Shown: positions 10,793 through 22,365 of the stretch, in pieces
Numbering within the stretch: position 1 is the stretch's first letter
Layout of the letters: the number at the start of each line of letters is the position of its first letter
Source of the DNA: Lactarius indigo
Taxonomy: Eukaryota; Basidiomycota; Agaricomycetes; Russulales; Russulaceae
NCBI GenBank assembly: GCA_025766275.1
Contig: JAFKAC010000063.1
Span: forward strand, 62,001-126,000
Direction: 5' to 3'
DNA length: 64,000 bases
Translations under genes and position numbers: made by a program
Notes under the pieces: generated by a model
Told to the model about the DNA's origin: nothing
Seen by the model: only the letters and a program-made list of their open reading frames with translations
The model's database searches: none

Positions 10793-13093
10793 TCAGGACA
10801 CTGCAGTCCGCCGATCCTTGCTCTTCGCACCCGGCCCATAACGTTCTTGAAACACAATAAGCTCCTCCATGAGCTCCTCCATCATCTTCATGGTCGATTT
10901 CTCTCCCCCATCAACGACTTTCTCCTCCATCGGTGGCGGCGGCGGGGGTGGGGGCTGCGGCGGTGGCGCGCCATCCACAATCATCTCCGCATTGTCGCCA
11001 ATAGATAGGATCCCGAGTGAGGCGGGATCTCCCAAGGCCGCCTGCAACGACTCGCGTCGGCGATATCGTTCCGATGCGCTCGCCTGCTCCCGTCCGACCC
11101 ACTCGACTAGTGCGCGCACCCGCTTGTTCATGTCACCTACACTCATGCGCTTCCCTGGCCAGCGGACTCGCACACCACGCTCCTCGCCCGATCCACGTAA
11201 CTGGAGTGGCTGTGGTGTCTTGCTTGGTAGTGTAGGTTCCAAATGTGCCAGATAGTCCGGCAGTCCCCACGATGTCAGCAGTGGCTGTTGTGGTTGCTGT
11301 GCTGATGAATATGTTCGGGTGAAAGATGCCGGTGGGGCAGAGGCGGACGTAACAGCGCCATTCGCACGCCTCGGCGCTTGATCTCCCGTGTTTTGGTTGC
11401 GGCGCGAGCCGCTTGCTCTTGAGCGACCCCCCCCTGACCGTCGGTTACTCGGCCCGGGAACTGCGACACCAACTATATATGTACGTGTACAAGACACGGG
11501 GTCAATGAACAGGAAATTGATATTCAGATAAGGTTTCTCACCCTCATCCCCATCCACGGACGCTGTGTCCTGCGCCTGGGCAGAGGGCCTGCTACGGCCA
11601 CCCCCACCACGTCTATTACGTGACGAGCTACTCTTCGGAGGTGGGACTGGGGGTGCGGGCATTGAGATGGACTTGGGCGTCGGCGCTGGGGTCTCCTCAT
11701 GAGGGGGCTTGGGTAAAGTAGGGCGATCAGAAGTCGTCGACGCGGATCGCGTGCGTTTGATTGACGCACTACAGTCGGGATTCGGTGAGGCATAAATACA
11801 AAACGGGAGAAAGGCAAACTGACGCGTCTTCCGAGGCTCGTTTCCGTTTTTTCTTGGTTGCAGGGCTAGGGAGTTGCTCGTCGCCATCTGCCTGCCCGTT
11901 GACGCTTCCGTTGATAGGACTTGGCGGCGATTGCGTCGATGTGGCCACGCCCGCCTCTGCCGCACTGTGTTCCACAATGAGGGCCATCATCTCGTCGTAG
12001 GCCGCATCACGACTATTCATAGTATTTCGGCGTTTCTGGGGTTTCTGGTGACTCGGGGAATGCGAACGAGAGTTCCGGTTTGCGGGGGCTGCGACGGGAT
12101 GCGAGTTGGAGGATGAGTGACGGTCTCGGGGCCGTTTGGCGAGTCTCCTGTGTGGGGGTGGTGAGACGGTTGGTGGGCGTAAAGAAGGAAGTGAGCTCCG
12201 GCATACTTGAGAAGTTCTGTGTGCAGGTCGGGTCGACATTGTTCACAGTAGTAGTGATCTTCTTTAACAGCGTCTTCACTTCGGATGCCCATGCACTGGC
12301 CGTGCTGCCAGACATTGCACGTTTCGCACTGGACAAAGAATTCGCCTGCGCTTTCCTCATCGTCACCTGCAAGTCAAGGGGGATGACATCAGATTATGCA
12401 TTCGGAGAATGAAGCAGCGATGATGTGGATGCCGAAAGACGATCGGGGAAGGGGGAGTTCTCGCAAGACGGGTCAAAAAAGGGGATTAAGCGCCGACACC
12501 GGCGAAGCATCACGACGCCCCAGGGCGAGACGCTGGCGATCCAAGAGGAATCGCGTCCCAAACTCCAAAAAAATGACGCCACGAGAACATTGGGAAGGAG
12601 AGAGAGTATCATCACGAGTCGTGAAGGGAAGAAACAGCATACCTGCGTTGCCACACACACAACGCGTGACGCCTTGTTCCTCTTCCTCGACGTCGGGCTC
12701 GCCGTTGAGGTCGAGAACGATGTCGGTCTGTTCTCCTTCGGCTATGATAGAATCGATGGCGAGACCAAGGACGGGCTTTTCCTTTTCTTTGCCCTTGCGT
12801 TTTGCGCGCCCGTTGCCGTTGTGGAGGGGGGTGACACCGTTGGTTGTACCATTGGGGGTGTTCTTGTGCGAGTCGTCTGGGGGATCGTCGAGGTCTTCCT
12901 GCTTTGTGCGTTTTCTGGACGAGGTGGAGGAAGAGGAGCGGTTGGGTGGTGCCAGGAGGCGGGGGGCAGACTCTGAGTTGGGGGAGTCTGGTGACTTGGA
13001 GGTGCTGGTTGAGCCAGAAGGGGCACTGCGTCTTCCCGAGCGGCGCGTTTCCCTTGGAGAAAGGGGGGGTCCCATCATCGCAACTTGGGCCAT
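10793..13093 (-). CDS. CTI6: PHD-finger protein, Cti6-like (Rpd3L complex)
   Basis: Probable chromatin reader of the Rpd3L/Sin3 histone deacetylase complex. Exons 12643-13093, 12207-12366, 11824-12147, 11542-11768, 10793-11472 give 1842 nt, 613 aa. The N-terminus is basic and disordered with a nuclear-localisation-like RKRTK. The PHD zinc finger spans about residues 145-200 with C4HC3 ligands in RCVCG, QCETC, QHGQC and YYCEQC. The segment RRNTMNSRDAAYDEMM and the C-terminal DYLAHLEPTLPSKTP and RWPGKRMSVGDMNKRVRALVEWVGREQ are the conserved family blocks. The protein has a polyproline run near the C-terminus. I chose the ATG at 13093 over 13210 because it starts close to the conserved RRSGRRSAPSG block; an in-frame ATG at 13210 exists. 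The yeast name is by domain architecture, so orthology is likely rather than proven. Confidence 0.85.
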
Positions 13094-13629
13094 GAATGGA
13101 GGAATGGGACGGGGAGGAGGAAGAGAGAGGGCGAGTACGGGACTGAGAGTCTGAGACTGGGAAATGGCAAACGGGGAAGTCTTCTCCGCTTTAGGGCTGG
13201 CGCAGTTCAATCGCCGAATGTTCGCTCAATTCACCTCACTCGTCCTCGTCCCCGTCTCCATATCTCTCATCCTCCCCGTAACACGTCACTATCTCTCCCC
13301 GTCTCCTATCAGTCTATCGTACCAATATACAGCAGAAGGTGCATATACACACACACAACACACACGTTTCTGTCATATGGTCTTCTTTTCCTTATCTCAC
13401 ACTGGCTGACCGCAAGTGATCGTCGTCGTCGTCAACACCAACGACTCTGAGTACCACTCGCTAGAGCTATCTCTACAGCATTCCCGTTGAACCCCCTCCT
13501 CCTTCCGCTTCCGACTCGGCCAATGTTCAGTTTTCCATTTTCCCACTTCTTGATGATGTCAAATCACGTGACACGATAATAATATTTATTTATTTTATCT
13601 TGGCTTTATCGGCCCGATCGGGAGTAGTG
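13094..13629. promoter_or_regulatory. Divergent promoter between Cti6-like gene and threonine dehydratase
   Basis: The two genes point away from each other, so this about 535-bp interval should drive both. It holds a CA-rich microsatellite (13349-13370), a TATTTATTTATTTTA tract at 13584-13598 close to the dehydratase ATG, and a CACGTGAC motif at 13565-13572. The part from about 13309 to 13495 is present a second time at 22366-22557 (see findings). Confidence 0.6.
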
Positions 13630-15563
13630 ATGACTCTCGAGCATTCCTCGCATCCACCGGATCCTGTCTCATGGCCGCGCCTCTCACCACATCTACTCCT
13701 ACCTACAAAGACCCCAGACTATCTTCGCCTCATCCTGACTTCAAGGGTGTATGAAATTCTCAAAGAGACGCCCCTCGTCCATGCTCCGAATCTCAGCGCA
13801 AAATTTGGAAATCAGATCTATCTCAAGCGTGAAGATCTCCACGAGGTCTTCAGCTTCAAAATCCGTGGAGCGTACAACTTCATGGCCAGCCTCGGGGAGG
13901 AGGAGCGATGGAAGGGCGTCGTTACCTGCAGCGCCGGTTAGCCGTGCGACCCGCTTGCCTACGTGTCAGTCCTGACGCCCTCTGTCAGGCAACCACGCCC
14001 AGGGCGTCGCCCTTTCAGGTGCGCGACTGGGGATACCATGCACGATCGTGATGCCTCAGGGCACACCCACCATCAAAGTACGCAACGTCGCGCGCCTCGG
14101 CGCAAAAGTCGTCCTCCACGGCGTGGACTTTGACGAGGCCAAGGCGGAGTGTGCCCGTCTCGCCACCACGCACGGCCTCGTCTTCGTTCCCCCTTACGAC
14201 GACCCTCTCGTAATTGCGGGGCAGGGCACCGTCGGGATGGAGATCCTCAAGCAGGTCCCAGACGCCGAGCACCTCGACGCCATTTTTGGCGCGGTGGGCG
14301 GCGGGGGCCTCGTTGCCGGGATATGCGAATACGTGAAACGCATCGGCAGTCCGCACATTCGCGTCCTCGGCGCGGAGACCATCGACGGCGATGCGATGGC
14401 GCGCAGTTTAGAAAAGGGCGAGCGCGTCTTACTATCTGAAGTGGGCCCGTTCAGCGACGGGACTGCGGTGCGCATCGTGGGGGAAGAGCCGTTCCGCATT
14501 TGTCAGAAGTTGCTCGATGGGGTCGTCAAAGTCGATAATGATGAGATTTGCGCTGCGATAAAGGACATCTTTGAAGGTACCCCTCCTCGCTACTCCCCCA
14601 CCCCTTTCTCCCTCTCACCATCGTGCAGAGACCCGCTCTGTTACTGAACCGGCGGGTGCGCTCGCCCTGGCTGGATTGAAAAGGTACATCCTGGACAATC
14701 AGCTTATCGGGGCCGAGAAAAAGTTCGTTGTCGTAATCAGTGGAGCAAACATGAATTTCGATCGCCTCCGTTTTGTCGCCGAACGTGCGGCTCTGGGTGA
14801 GGGACGCGAGGCCCTGCTAAGCGTTGACATACCGGAGCGACCTGGCAGGTACGCCACGCCACGTGCATCTTTCTTTACCTCACCTGACAACTGTAACTTA
14901 GCTTCTTCGCACTACACACCATCATACACCCGCGCTCGGTCACAGAATTCACATATAGGTACAACGCCCCCAACTGCGCGCACGTCTTCCTGTCGTTCCA
15001 GCTCGAGACGAACTCGCGCGCGGAGGAGGTAGAGACCGTACTCGCCGAGCTCCAGCGTGGCGGAATGAACGGGTACGACATCAGTGACGACGAGATGGCC
15101 AAGAGTCACGCGCGCTACATGATTGGCGGGGCGTCAGATGCGCCAAACGAGCGCATCTTCAGATTCGGTGCGTCCTACCCCCTGCCACCCCTCCCTCGTG
15201 TCCCCGCCACCGCCGCATCATACCAAACTGACACCCCAAAACAATTTTTTTCTTCTTACGCACATTTCCCCACAGAGTTCCCTGAACGCCCTGGCGCGCT
15301 CCGCAAGTTCCTCTCTTCTCTACGTAATATGGGGTGGAACATCTCACTATTCCATTATCGGAATCAAGGAGGCGGTACGCGCTCTCGATTTCCCCACGAT
15401 CTAGATACTGATAACGGTTAATTCAGACCTTGGCAGGGTCCTGGCGGGGATTCAGGCGCCCGAAGAAGACTCTGCCCAGTTCGGCGTGTTTTTGAGCGAG
15501 CTGGGATACCCATACGTAGAAGAGACGCACAACGAGGTGTACAAGCGTTACCTTCGCAAATAA
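13630..15563 (+). CDS. ILV1: Threonine dehydratase (threonine deaminase), biosynthetic type
   Basis: PLP-dependent enzyme converting threonine to 2-oxobutanoate, the first committed step of isoleucine synthesis. Six exons: 13630-13936, 13989-14576, 14629-14848, 14902-15167, 15276-15374, 15427-15563; total 1617 nt, 538 aa. The catalytic domain has [18 protein letters not shown] (PLP Schiff-base lysine in FKIRG), the phosphate-binding [15 protein letters not shown], the glycine loop [12 protein letters not shown] and [16 protein letters not shown]. Two ACT-like regulatory domains follow (beginning SFFALHT and [13 protein letters not shown]), as in isoleucine-inhibited enzymes, ending [19 protein letters not shown]. 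The start at 13630 is the first ATG; the frame is open a little upstream, but only from a TTG. A mitochondrial presequence is not obvious. The last coding bases are duplicated at 19098. Confidence 0.95.
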
Positions 15564-15963
15564 CGTGGGGGTCTTGCGGCAGAAGCATCAAGAATTTGAG
15601 GTGGTTTGTAACCATGTAACCATGGATACACCCCCACGTGGTGATCGTTCATATAACTTACATGCGCAGGGTCAGTATGTAGGTTGTATGTACAGTAGGT
15701 CCACAGCGCGTACTATACTAATGGTGTAGAAGTGAAAGAATTGCCAGCTAGACTGGGCACAATGATTAGTTCGAGCGCGGCAGTAAAACAAATAAACAAC
15801 AACAACGGCAGTAAAGTGCAAGTACTATGCGACTACGATGGTGCTCTGGGCGTCGATAGAATTAAACACAACTTAGGTATAGAGGGAGCTAAGGTAATAT
15901 GCTGTGATGAGAGAGAAACTTACACCTGGACGTCTCACATCATTCCCGTCAGTGCGGCGCTAC
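15564..15963. other. Intergenic, convergent 3' ends; part of the duplicated unit
   Basis: 400 bp between the dehydratase stop and the 3' end of terpene cyclase copy A. The stretch 15721-15900 has clear counterparts at 19290-19430 and 23055-23215, so it belongs to the repeated unit. No gene is supported. Confidence 0.6.
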
Positions 15964-17825
15964 TCAGCCAGCGCCAATGCTACTCCCACGGTCGTGGCGA
16001 CGAACGTCGACCCCGACATCCTGCACGACCCTGTGAGTCCTAGTACGAGCCGCCGCGAAGACGTACGCATAGATGGCCTTTACGATCGTACCCAACGAGA
16101 ACCCCCTCTCCTTCTCTCCCAAAGGCAACAGAGGCGATGCCGGCAGGGACAACGGAAAGTCACCGGGCAGCAGCATGCACTTCTCCGAGATCCCCAGTGG
16201 CTCGGGTGGCTGTGGCTGTGACGGGGACTTCAAGGCCGCGATTGCGTTGAGCGCGAGCGCCGTGGTGAGCCCGCGATTGCCGATCTTGACGCCTGACGAG
16301 CCGTACTTGTACATCCACCCTGGGCCCCAGCTGCCGTCCTCGCACTGCAGCGGCAGGAGCAGCGCAAGGTCGTATGCGAGGTGCAGGCCGACCACGCTTC
16401 CCACGAGGATGCGCATCGCGAGCGCGAGGGGGTCGCCGGAAGCGGCGCCTGTGCGCTCCTGGATACGCGTCCGCAGGAGTGGGGCGAGTCGCGCGTGTAG
16501 ATCTGGGTCCGGGGTCGCACGCAGGAGCTGCGCCGCGAAGAAGAGGAAGCATTCCGCCGTCTCGTAGTACCGCGTGCCGTCGAGGTAGGCGCGGTGCTCG
16601 AGCACGCCGAGTACCCAGTCGAGGGTGGGCGAGACCTCGTGTCCGCGTCCGCGTGAGTAGAAGAGGCAGACGTAGGACGTTGAGACAGACGATTGGGTCT
16701 GTGCGTGGACGCTCGGCGTCAAAGTAGGTCTACCGTAAATGGTTTAGTTCCCATGGATTAGCTGGAGTTGTCATTGACTTACCATCAGAATACGATCAGT
16801 GCTCGTGTATTGGAGCATTTTCATCCATTACCGAGTCGAACACATGGTCATCGGGCTGGGTGACCATGAGACCAACAGAAGTGGTATCCAGATCAGGCGG
16901 AAATTCATCCGTGGTGAGTATTGGTCCCTCTGCCGAAAAGGAGATGACAAGATTTTGATCAGACTGATGGGTAGCGCTTATGTAAGAAATACCTCTGAAA
17001 AAGTTCCATGTACGAGGGTGGTGGACGCAATTCGCGAGCTCCCTGAGTTGGTTGGATCACTTGAGAAGTCCACTCAAAACGCTGGCCATACCTTTTGTCG
17101 GTAGCTTCCAAGATGGGCAATTGTGCAAAGTTCTCAGACACAACTTGGCCGCCGTTTGTCTCCGAGTCCGATTCCAGCCGGCCTGCTCTCGCTTCTAGGA
17201 ACGAGAGGCCGCGGCGAACGGAATCTCCAGTGAATATCCGAAGGGAATTTCTTACGCGCTGAACGTCGTCGAAAACGATGCCATTCATGCCAAGCGAGCG
17301 AGCAGCCAGAACATTCTCAGACCTGTCGTCGACGAACACCACTGAAGACGGCTCGGCTTTGATTTCTTCCAGGACGAACTTGAAGAAACAGAGTTCAGGC
17401 TTGCGCATGCCTACCGCTGCGGAAGTAAAAATGCGCTCGAAGATACCCCATTCTTCAGGCTTCGCGCGGGCGACGGCGTAATCGGGTGCTGAAATATTTG
17501 ACATGGCGAAGATGCGTAGCGTGTTCTGAGCATCTGATTGAAGATTGTGGATGAAGCTAATGAAGGTTTCGTCCGGCCGAAGACTGTCGCGGGCATCGAG
17601 GATGGCCTGTCGGACCTCCTGAGGGTCAAGAGAGAACTTATCCCCAGAGAGACGATAGCACTCGTCCTCTGAAATTCTCTCGCGTTCGTAATCTTGCCAA
17701 ATAGTTGACGAAAGAATCGCTTTGAGGGTCTTTGGGGAAATTGACGTCTTCGTAATTGGAGACCAGGTAAGTAGGACGTCCCCCAAGTCAAATATGAGAA
17801 TATGGCAGCGGGGCGGTAAAGACAT
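15964..17825 (-). pseudogene. HAD/terpene-cyclase fusion, copy A (frameshifted)
   Basis: Homologue of the intact gene at 19463-21332. The first exon encodes a complete HAD domain (FDLGDVLLTWSP, AMSNISAPDYA, RKPELCFFKFVLEEIK, VFVDDRSENVLAARSLG). The third exon keeps the DLDTT class II cyclase motif, but just after it one extra T (run at 16818-16821, four Ts where copies B and C have three) shifts the frame into a stop. In the last exon about four extra bases near 16667-16672 shift the frame again, between the TYFDAERPRTDP segment and the YSRGRGHEV segment. The cyclase domain after that (EDGSWGPGWMYKYGSSGVKIGNRGLTTALALNA in parts) is open to the stop at 15964. Assembly error is an alternative to real decay because the lesions are small, but two independent lesions favour a pseudogene. 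Confidence 0.75.
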
Positions 17826-19097
17826 GACCAAGGTGATAAAACGCAGCGAGTAAAGATTAGTCTGGCACACCAGATAGAACTTAAGTTTCTGGGATGCCAG
17901 AGCCTACAACGCGCGAATAAATGCATCCTAAGTATCGTGGATACACGTGAAAACGTGAACGGGCGTCCGCCCTCCATAGGAGACGAACACGTCGAATGCC
18001 TCAACAGTGCACACAAGGGGGTTGCCCTTGATCACAGTATTCGTAAACTCAAAGTTCGAACATCAATGTATCCAAGAGAGTAATGATCGTGTTACGAGCC
18101 ATTCATTACGGCTCACCTCTGTTCTATACTCCGCCAGTCTGTGCGACCCTCGGTGTACATGTCTCCAGCACGTGAATACGCGAGCAGCGGTACGGCCGAC
18201 TCCTCAATGCTGAAGTGTCGCGCGACTGAGTGCACTCCTGTTCAACACAAAGAAGGGTGTGTTTTAGAGGGTGAATTAACGGTCCTCAAACGGCACTTCT
18301 AAGAGCACTTTATCAGCGATTTGGGGGAAGTGCCGAATGGATGGCGCGATGGTGCGAAATCTGAACTTCTCAGACGTGCGAGGGCACGGGCCGACAAAGC
18401 ACTCCTCCGGTACACGTTGGTTAGAGCAGATTGGAGCCACGGGGAAACTTTAATGGAATATTGGAAGAACTCTTTCGTGGACCACTACTATAGGTAACGA
18501 GCCATGGTCCACACCACGCCGCGGCCAGGGTTTAATTTAATTTCTTGAAGCTGTGGTAATACTGTACTCACCAGAGGACGAAGATTCGATTACAATCGGA
18601 CAACCTCCCGTGGCACATTTTTCGGGATGAGAACTACAGGAAGCACCTTGGGAAGCACAGGTGGGCAATTCTGGACAAGATTCTGGGATTTCTTCAAATT
18701 CACGTAAGCGACACAAGGCCTGGAGCAGGTGCGACTGTAAGCCTAGAAGCAGGGTTGGCCCACCGAATAGAACTGTCCGTAACAACTCTGGTGGCAAACA
18801 GTTCACCTCTTCAATATAGCTTCAGAACCGAGTCTTGCCGCAATTGGTAGGGTTGAATGGTCAATGCATCACGTGCAAAGGAATCGCCTGAGTTCTGAGT
18901 TCTGAATTCTGAGTCCGCGACTCGGCGTCGAACCAGGGTGGAATTTTTCTGGTTGGTCACTGAGCCATCGCGTGTACGTTGTTGCATCCGCCATTCCGCT
19001 TCTCGCATGAATATCCATACAGCTCCGTCTGGGTTTGATACGCGGTATGATGAACTTCGTTGTGGCCTAACTTGCGGGCCTGGACTAGACCATACAT
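17826..19097. repeat. Upstream segment of duplicated terpene cyclase unit, copy A
   Basis: This segment has diverged copies at 21333-22200 and 25101-25985, so the promoter and about 1.2 kb upstream were duplicated with the gene. Shared landmarks are a CTCTTTCGTGGAC-like motif near 18469 (also near 21618 and 25380) and a GGTTGGCCCACCG-like motif near 18752. It contains the small cysteine-rich reading frame at 18537-18806, listed separately. No other gene is supported. Confidence 0.7.
18537..18806 (-). other. Small cysteine-rich reading frame conserved upstream of the cyclases
   Basis: An 89-residue open frame ending in a Cys-rich tail: six cysteines in CPELPTCASQGASCSSHPEKC plus GGCPIV, then ESSSSGEYSITT. 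A diverged equivalent is at 21683-21865 (TCNTSCGPHPDKCASG, then SSSGEYNIATT), and a frameshifted one at about 25440-25600. The coding look is conserved between A and B, and the SSSG codons run into a possible GTGAGT donor, so it may be an exon of a small peptide gene. No known family is recognised. It could equally be chance conservation within a recent duplication. Confidence 0.3.
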
Positions 19098-19255
19098 ACC
19101 CATGCGTAGAAGAGACGCACAATGAGGTCACGGTGTACCTTCGCAGATAACGCGGAGGTCTTGCCTTGGGTCTTGCAGCAGGAGCATCTAAAAAGTTCAT
19201 AACCGTGTAACCATGGGTACACCCCACCGCACGTGGTAATCGTTCGTATAAATAA
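19098..19255 (+). pseudogene. 3'-end relic of threonine dehydratase
   Basis: The sequence from 19098 matches the end of the dehydratase gene at 15511-15655: the codons for [11 protein letters not shown], a short tail ending in Leu-Arg-Arg and a TAA at the same place, then the shared 3' UTR including a GTAACCATGG motif. It begins abruptly after a sequence belonging to the upstream region of the cyclase copies, so 19097/19098 is a tandem duplication junction. There is no upstream dehydratase exon here, so this is a scar, not a gene. Confidence 0.85.
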
Positions 19256-19462
19256 TTTTCAGCTAGACTGGGTACAGCGCGATTGGTACGAGTACGGCAG
19301 TGAAGTAAACAAACGACAACAACGGCCTTGACAACGGCAGTAAAGTGGAAGCGTGCGGCTACGATGATAGGGCTCTGAACAGCGATAGAATCAAACGTAG
19401 AGAGAGAGCTAAGGTCCGGTGGTAATACACTGTGATGAGAGATAAACTTACGCCTAGACTTC
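19256..19462. other. Intergenic, duplicated 3' flank of terpene cyclase copy B
   Basis: About 200 bp matching the downstream flank of copies A (15721-15900) and C (23055-23215). No gene is seen. Confidence 0.5.
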
Positions 19463-21332
19463 TCACGTCATACCGCCAATGCTGGGCAACTTACTGTAGC
19501 CAGCGCCAATGCTGTCCTCACGCTCGTGGCGACGAACGCCGATGCCGACATCCTGTACGACCCTGCGAGCGCTGGTGCGGGCCACAGAAAAGACGTACGC
19601 ATAGACGGCCTTCACAATCTCGCCCACCGAGAACATCCTCTCCTTCTCCCTCACAGGCGTCAGAAGCGACAACGGAAGGCCTACAGGAGGCAGCGCGTGC
19701 TTCGCCGAAATCTCAAGCGGCTCGGGTGGCTGTGGCTGTGGTGAGGACTTCAGGGCCATGATTGCGTTGAGAGCGAGGGCCGTGGTGAGCCCGCGGTTGC
19801 CGATCTTGACGCCTGATGACCCGTACTTGTACATCCATCCTGGGCCCCAGCTGCCATCCTCGCACTGCAGCGACAGGAGCATCGCGAGGTCGTGAGCTTG
19901 GCGCAAGCCGACGATACTTCCCGCGAGAACCCGCATCGCGAGCGCTAGCGCGTCGCCGGCAGCGGCACCTGTGCGCTCCTGGATACGTGCCCGCAGGAGT
20001 GGGGCCAGTCGCGCATGTAGATCTGGGTCGGGGGTCGCGCGCAGGAGCTGTGCGGCGAAGAAGAGGAAGCACTCCGCTGTCTCGTAGTACCGCGTGCCGT
20101 CGAGGTAAGCACGGTGCTTGAGCACGCCGAGTACCCAGTCGAGGGTGGGCGAGACCTCGTGTCCGCGCCCGCGGGAGTAGAAGAGGCGTAAGACATTGAG
20201 ACAGACGACAGGATCAGTCCGTGGACGCTCGGCGTCAAAGTAGGTCTGCCGTAAATGGCTTAATTGGCGGTGGACCGGCTGGAATTATTGTCCGACTTAC
20301 CATCGGAATACGATCAGTGGTCGTGTATTGGAGCATTTCATCCATTACTGAGTCGAATACTTGATCGTCGGGCTGGGTGACCATGAGACCAACAGAAGTG
20401 GTATCCAGATCAGGCGGAAATTCATCCGTGGTGAGTATTGGTCCATCTGGAAACAAGGAAATGAAATTTAATCAGACATCGAAGGGTAGCGCTTAAGAAT
20501 ACCTCTGAAAAAGTTCCAAGTACGAGGGTGATGGACGTAATTCACAAACTCCCTGCGAAGTGGTCGGATCACTTGAAATCTCCACTGTAAAATGCTGGCC
20601 ATACCTTTTGTTGGTAGCTTCCAAGATGAGCATTTGTGCAAAGTTCTCAGACACAATTTGGCCACCGTTTGTCTCCGATTCCAACCGGCCTGCACTTGCT
20701 TCGAGGAACGAGAGGCCGCGGCGAACGGGATCTCCAGTGAAAATCTGGAGGGACTGTCGTACACGCTGAACGTCGTCGAAAACGATGCCATTCATGCCAA
20801 GCGAGCGAGCGGCCAGGACGTTCTCAGACCTGTCGTCGACGAACACCACCGAAGACGGCTCGGCTTTGATTTCTTCCAGGACATACTTGAAGAAACAGAG
20901 TTCAGGCTTGCGCATTCCCGCCGCCGCGGAAGTAAAAATGCGCTCGAAGATACTCCATTCTGCGGGCTTCGCGCGGGCGAACGCGTAATCGGGTGCAGAA
21001 ATATTTGACATGGCGAAGATGCGTAGCGTGTTCTGAGCCTCTGATTGAAGATCGCGGATGAAGTTAATGAAGGCTTCATCCGGTCGAAGACTGTCGCGGG
21101 CATCGAGAATGGCCCGTCGGATCTCCTGAGGGTCAAGAGAGAACTTATCCCCAGAGAGACGATAGCACTCGTCCTCTGAAATTCTCCCGCGCTCGTAGTC
21201 ATGCCAAATAGTCGACGAAAGAATCACTTTTAGAGTGTTCGGGGAAATTGACGTCTTTGTTACTGGAGACCAGGTAAGTAGGACGTCCCCCAGGTCGAAT
21301 ATGAGAACACGGCAGCACTGCGGTAAAGCCAT
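19463..21332 (-). CDS. HAD-domain terpene cyclase (drimane-type sesquiterpene synthase), copy B, intact
   Basis: Fusion of an N-terminal HAD phosphatase-like domain with a class II terpene cyclase beta-domain. The family (for example AstC and fungal drimenol/albicanol-type synthases) cyclises farnesyl diphosphate by protonation and then removes phosphate. Exons 20605-21332, 20503-20552, 20301-20446, 19463-20245 total 1707 nt, 568 aa, with no lesion. HAD motif I is FDLGDVLLTWSP (nucleophile Asp; the usual second Asp is Gly); motif II is AMSNIS, motif III RKPELCFFK and motif IV VFVDDRSENV. The 50-nt second exon encodes the REFVNYVHHPRTWNFF segment. The DLDTT proton-donor motif is in exon 3, and CEDGSWGPGWMYKYGSSGVK is in exon 4. 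It is the only copy of three without frameshifts. Product identity cannot be told from sequence. Confidence 0.9.
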
Positions 21333-22362
21333 GGTCAAGGAAGGGTAGGTTTCAGAGGGTGAACTAACGGACCTCAAACGGCACTGTACGATGCGAATTC
21401 TGGCTTATCAGCTGCATTGTGAATGTTAAAGGGCCAAACCAGAAAGGCTCTGAGCGAAGAGAGGGGGAAAGCACTTCATAAGGGATTTGGGAGGTGCCAA
21501 CCGATTGGATGGCGCCATGGCACGAAACTGGAATATCTCAGGTGTGGAAGGGCACATGTCCACTGGCACAAGGTAGATTAGGAGATACGGGAGAATTTGA
21601 TAAAATGTTGGGAGAACTCTTTCGTAGACACTACTATAGGCATCGAGCCATGGCCGACGCCACGCCGACGCCAGGGTTGAATTTACTTTTCCTTTGAAGT
21701 TGTGGCAATATTGTATTCACCCGAGGATGAAGGTTCGGTTACGATTGAATAGCTTCCTGATGCACATTTATCGGGATGAGGTCCACAGGAAGTGTTGCAG
21801 GTGTGGAGACAGCTCTGGGCCCAGGACCTCTTCACCCAGTTAGTTACTGGTTGGGTAAGCGACAAATTAAGCGACTCAAGGCCTTGAGGCAGGTGACCAT
21901 GAGTGCAACTGTGGGATTAGAAGTGAGTCCCGGGTTGGCCCATCGAATGGACTTCTTCATTGCAGCTCTGGTGGCGAACAGTTCGCCTCTTCGATATAGC
22001 TTCAATATCGAGTTTTGTCGCAATCAGGTTGAACGGCCAATGCATCACGTGTATGGAAAACGCAGGTCTGAGATTTGAGATTTTAGTCTGGTTCGTCACT
22101 GGGCGGTCGCGTGTATATTGGGCCCGCCATTCCGCTTCTCGAACGATAGGTTTGATGAACTTCGTTGCAGGCCCGGACTAGCAATGGATTGTCAATTCCA
22201 GTCCCGCGGTTATAATCGTAATGCGGTCATATCCACCTCACGACGCCATGCCGCGATAGGTTAAATCTGGAGTGGTTTGACCGTATGCTTCGGTTCTGCG
22301 TCTTTCGTAAGGGTTGGTCAGGTGCATCTTCGAATCACCTCTTCGATAGTGGAGAGATATGG
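21333..22362. repeat. Upstream segment of duplicated terpene cyclase unit, copy B
   Basis: Diverged copy of 17826-19097 and 25101-26160. The section 22227-22362 matches 26030-26160 (copy C), so homology to C extends further than to A. It includes the second cysteine-rich frame (21683-21865, minus strand). No other gene is seen. Confidence 0.7.
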
Positions 22363-22365
22363 CCC

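Noticed and set aside
12396..13154. 252-codon plus-strand frame opposite the Cti6-like N-terminal exon
   Set aside because: Low-complexity Arg/Gly/Ser antisense of a disordered coding region; the PHD-finger gene on the minus strand explains the sequence.
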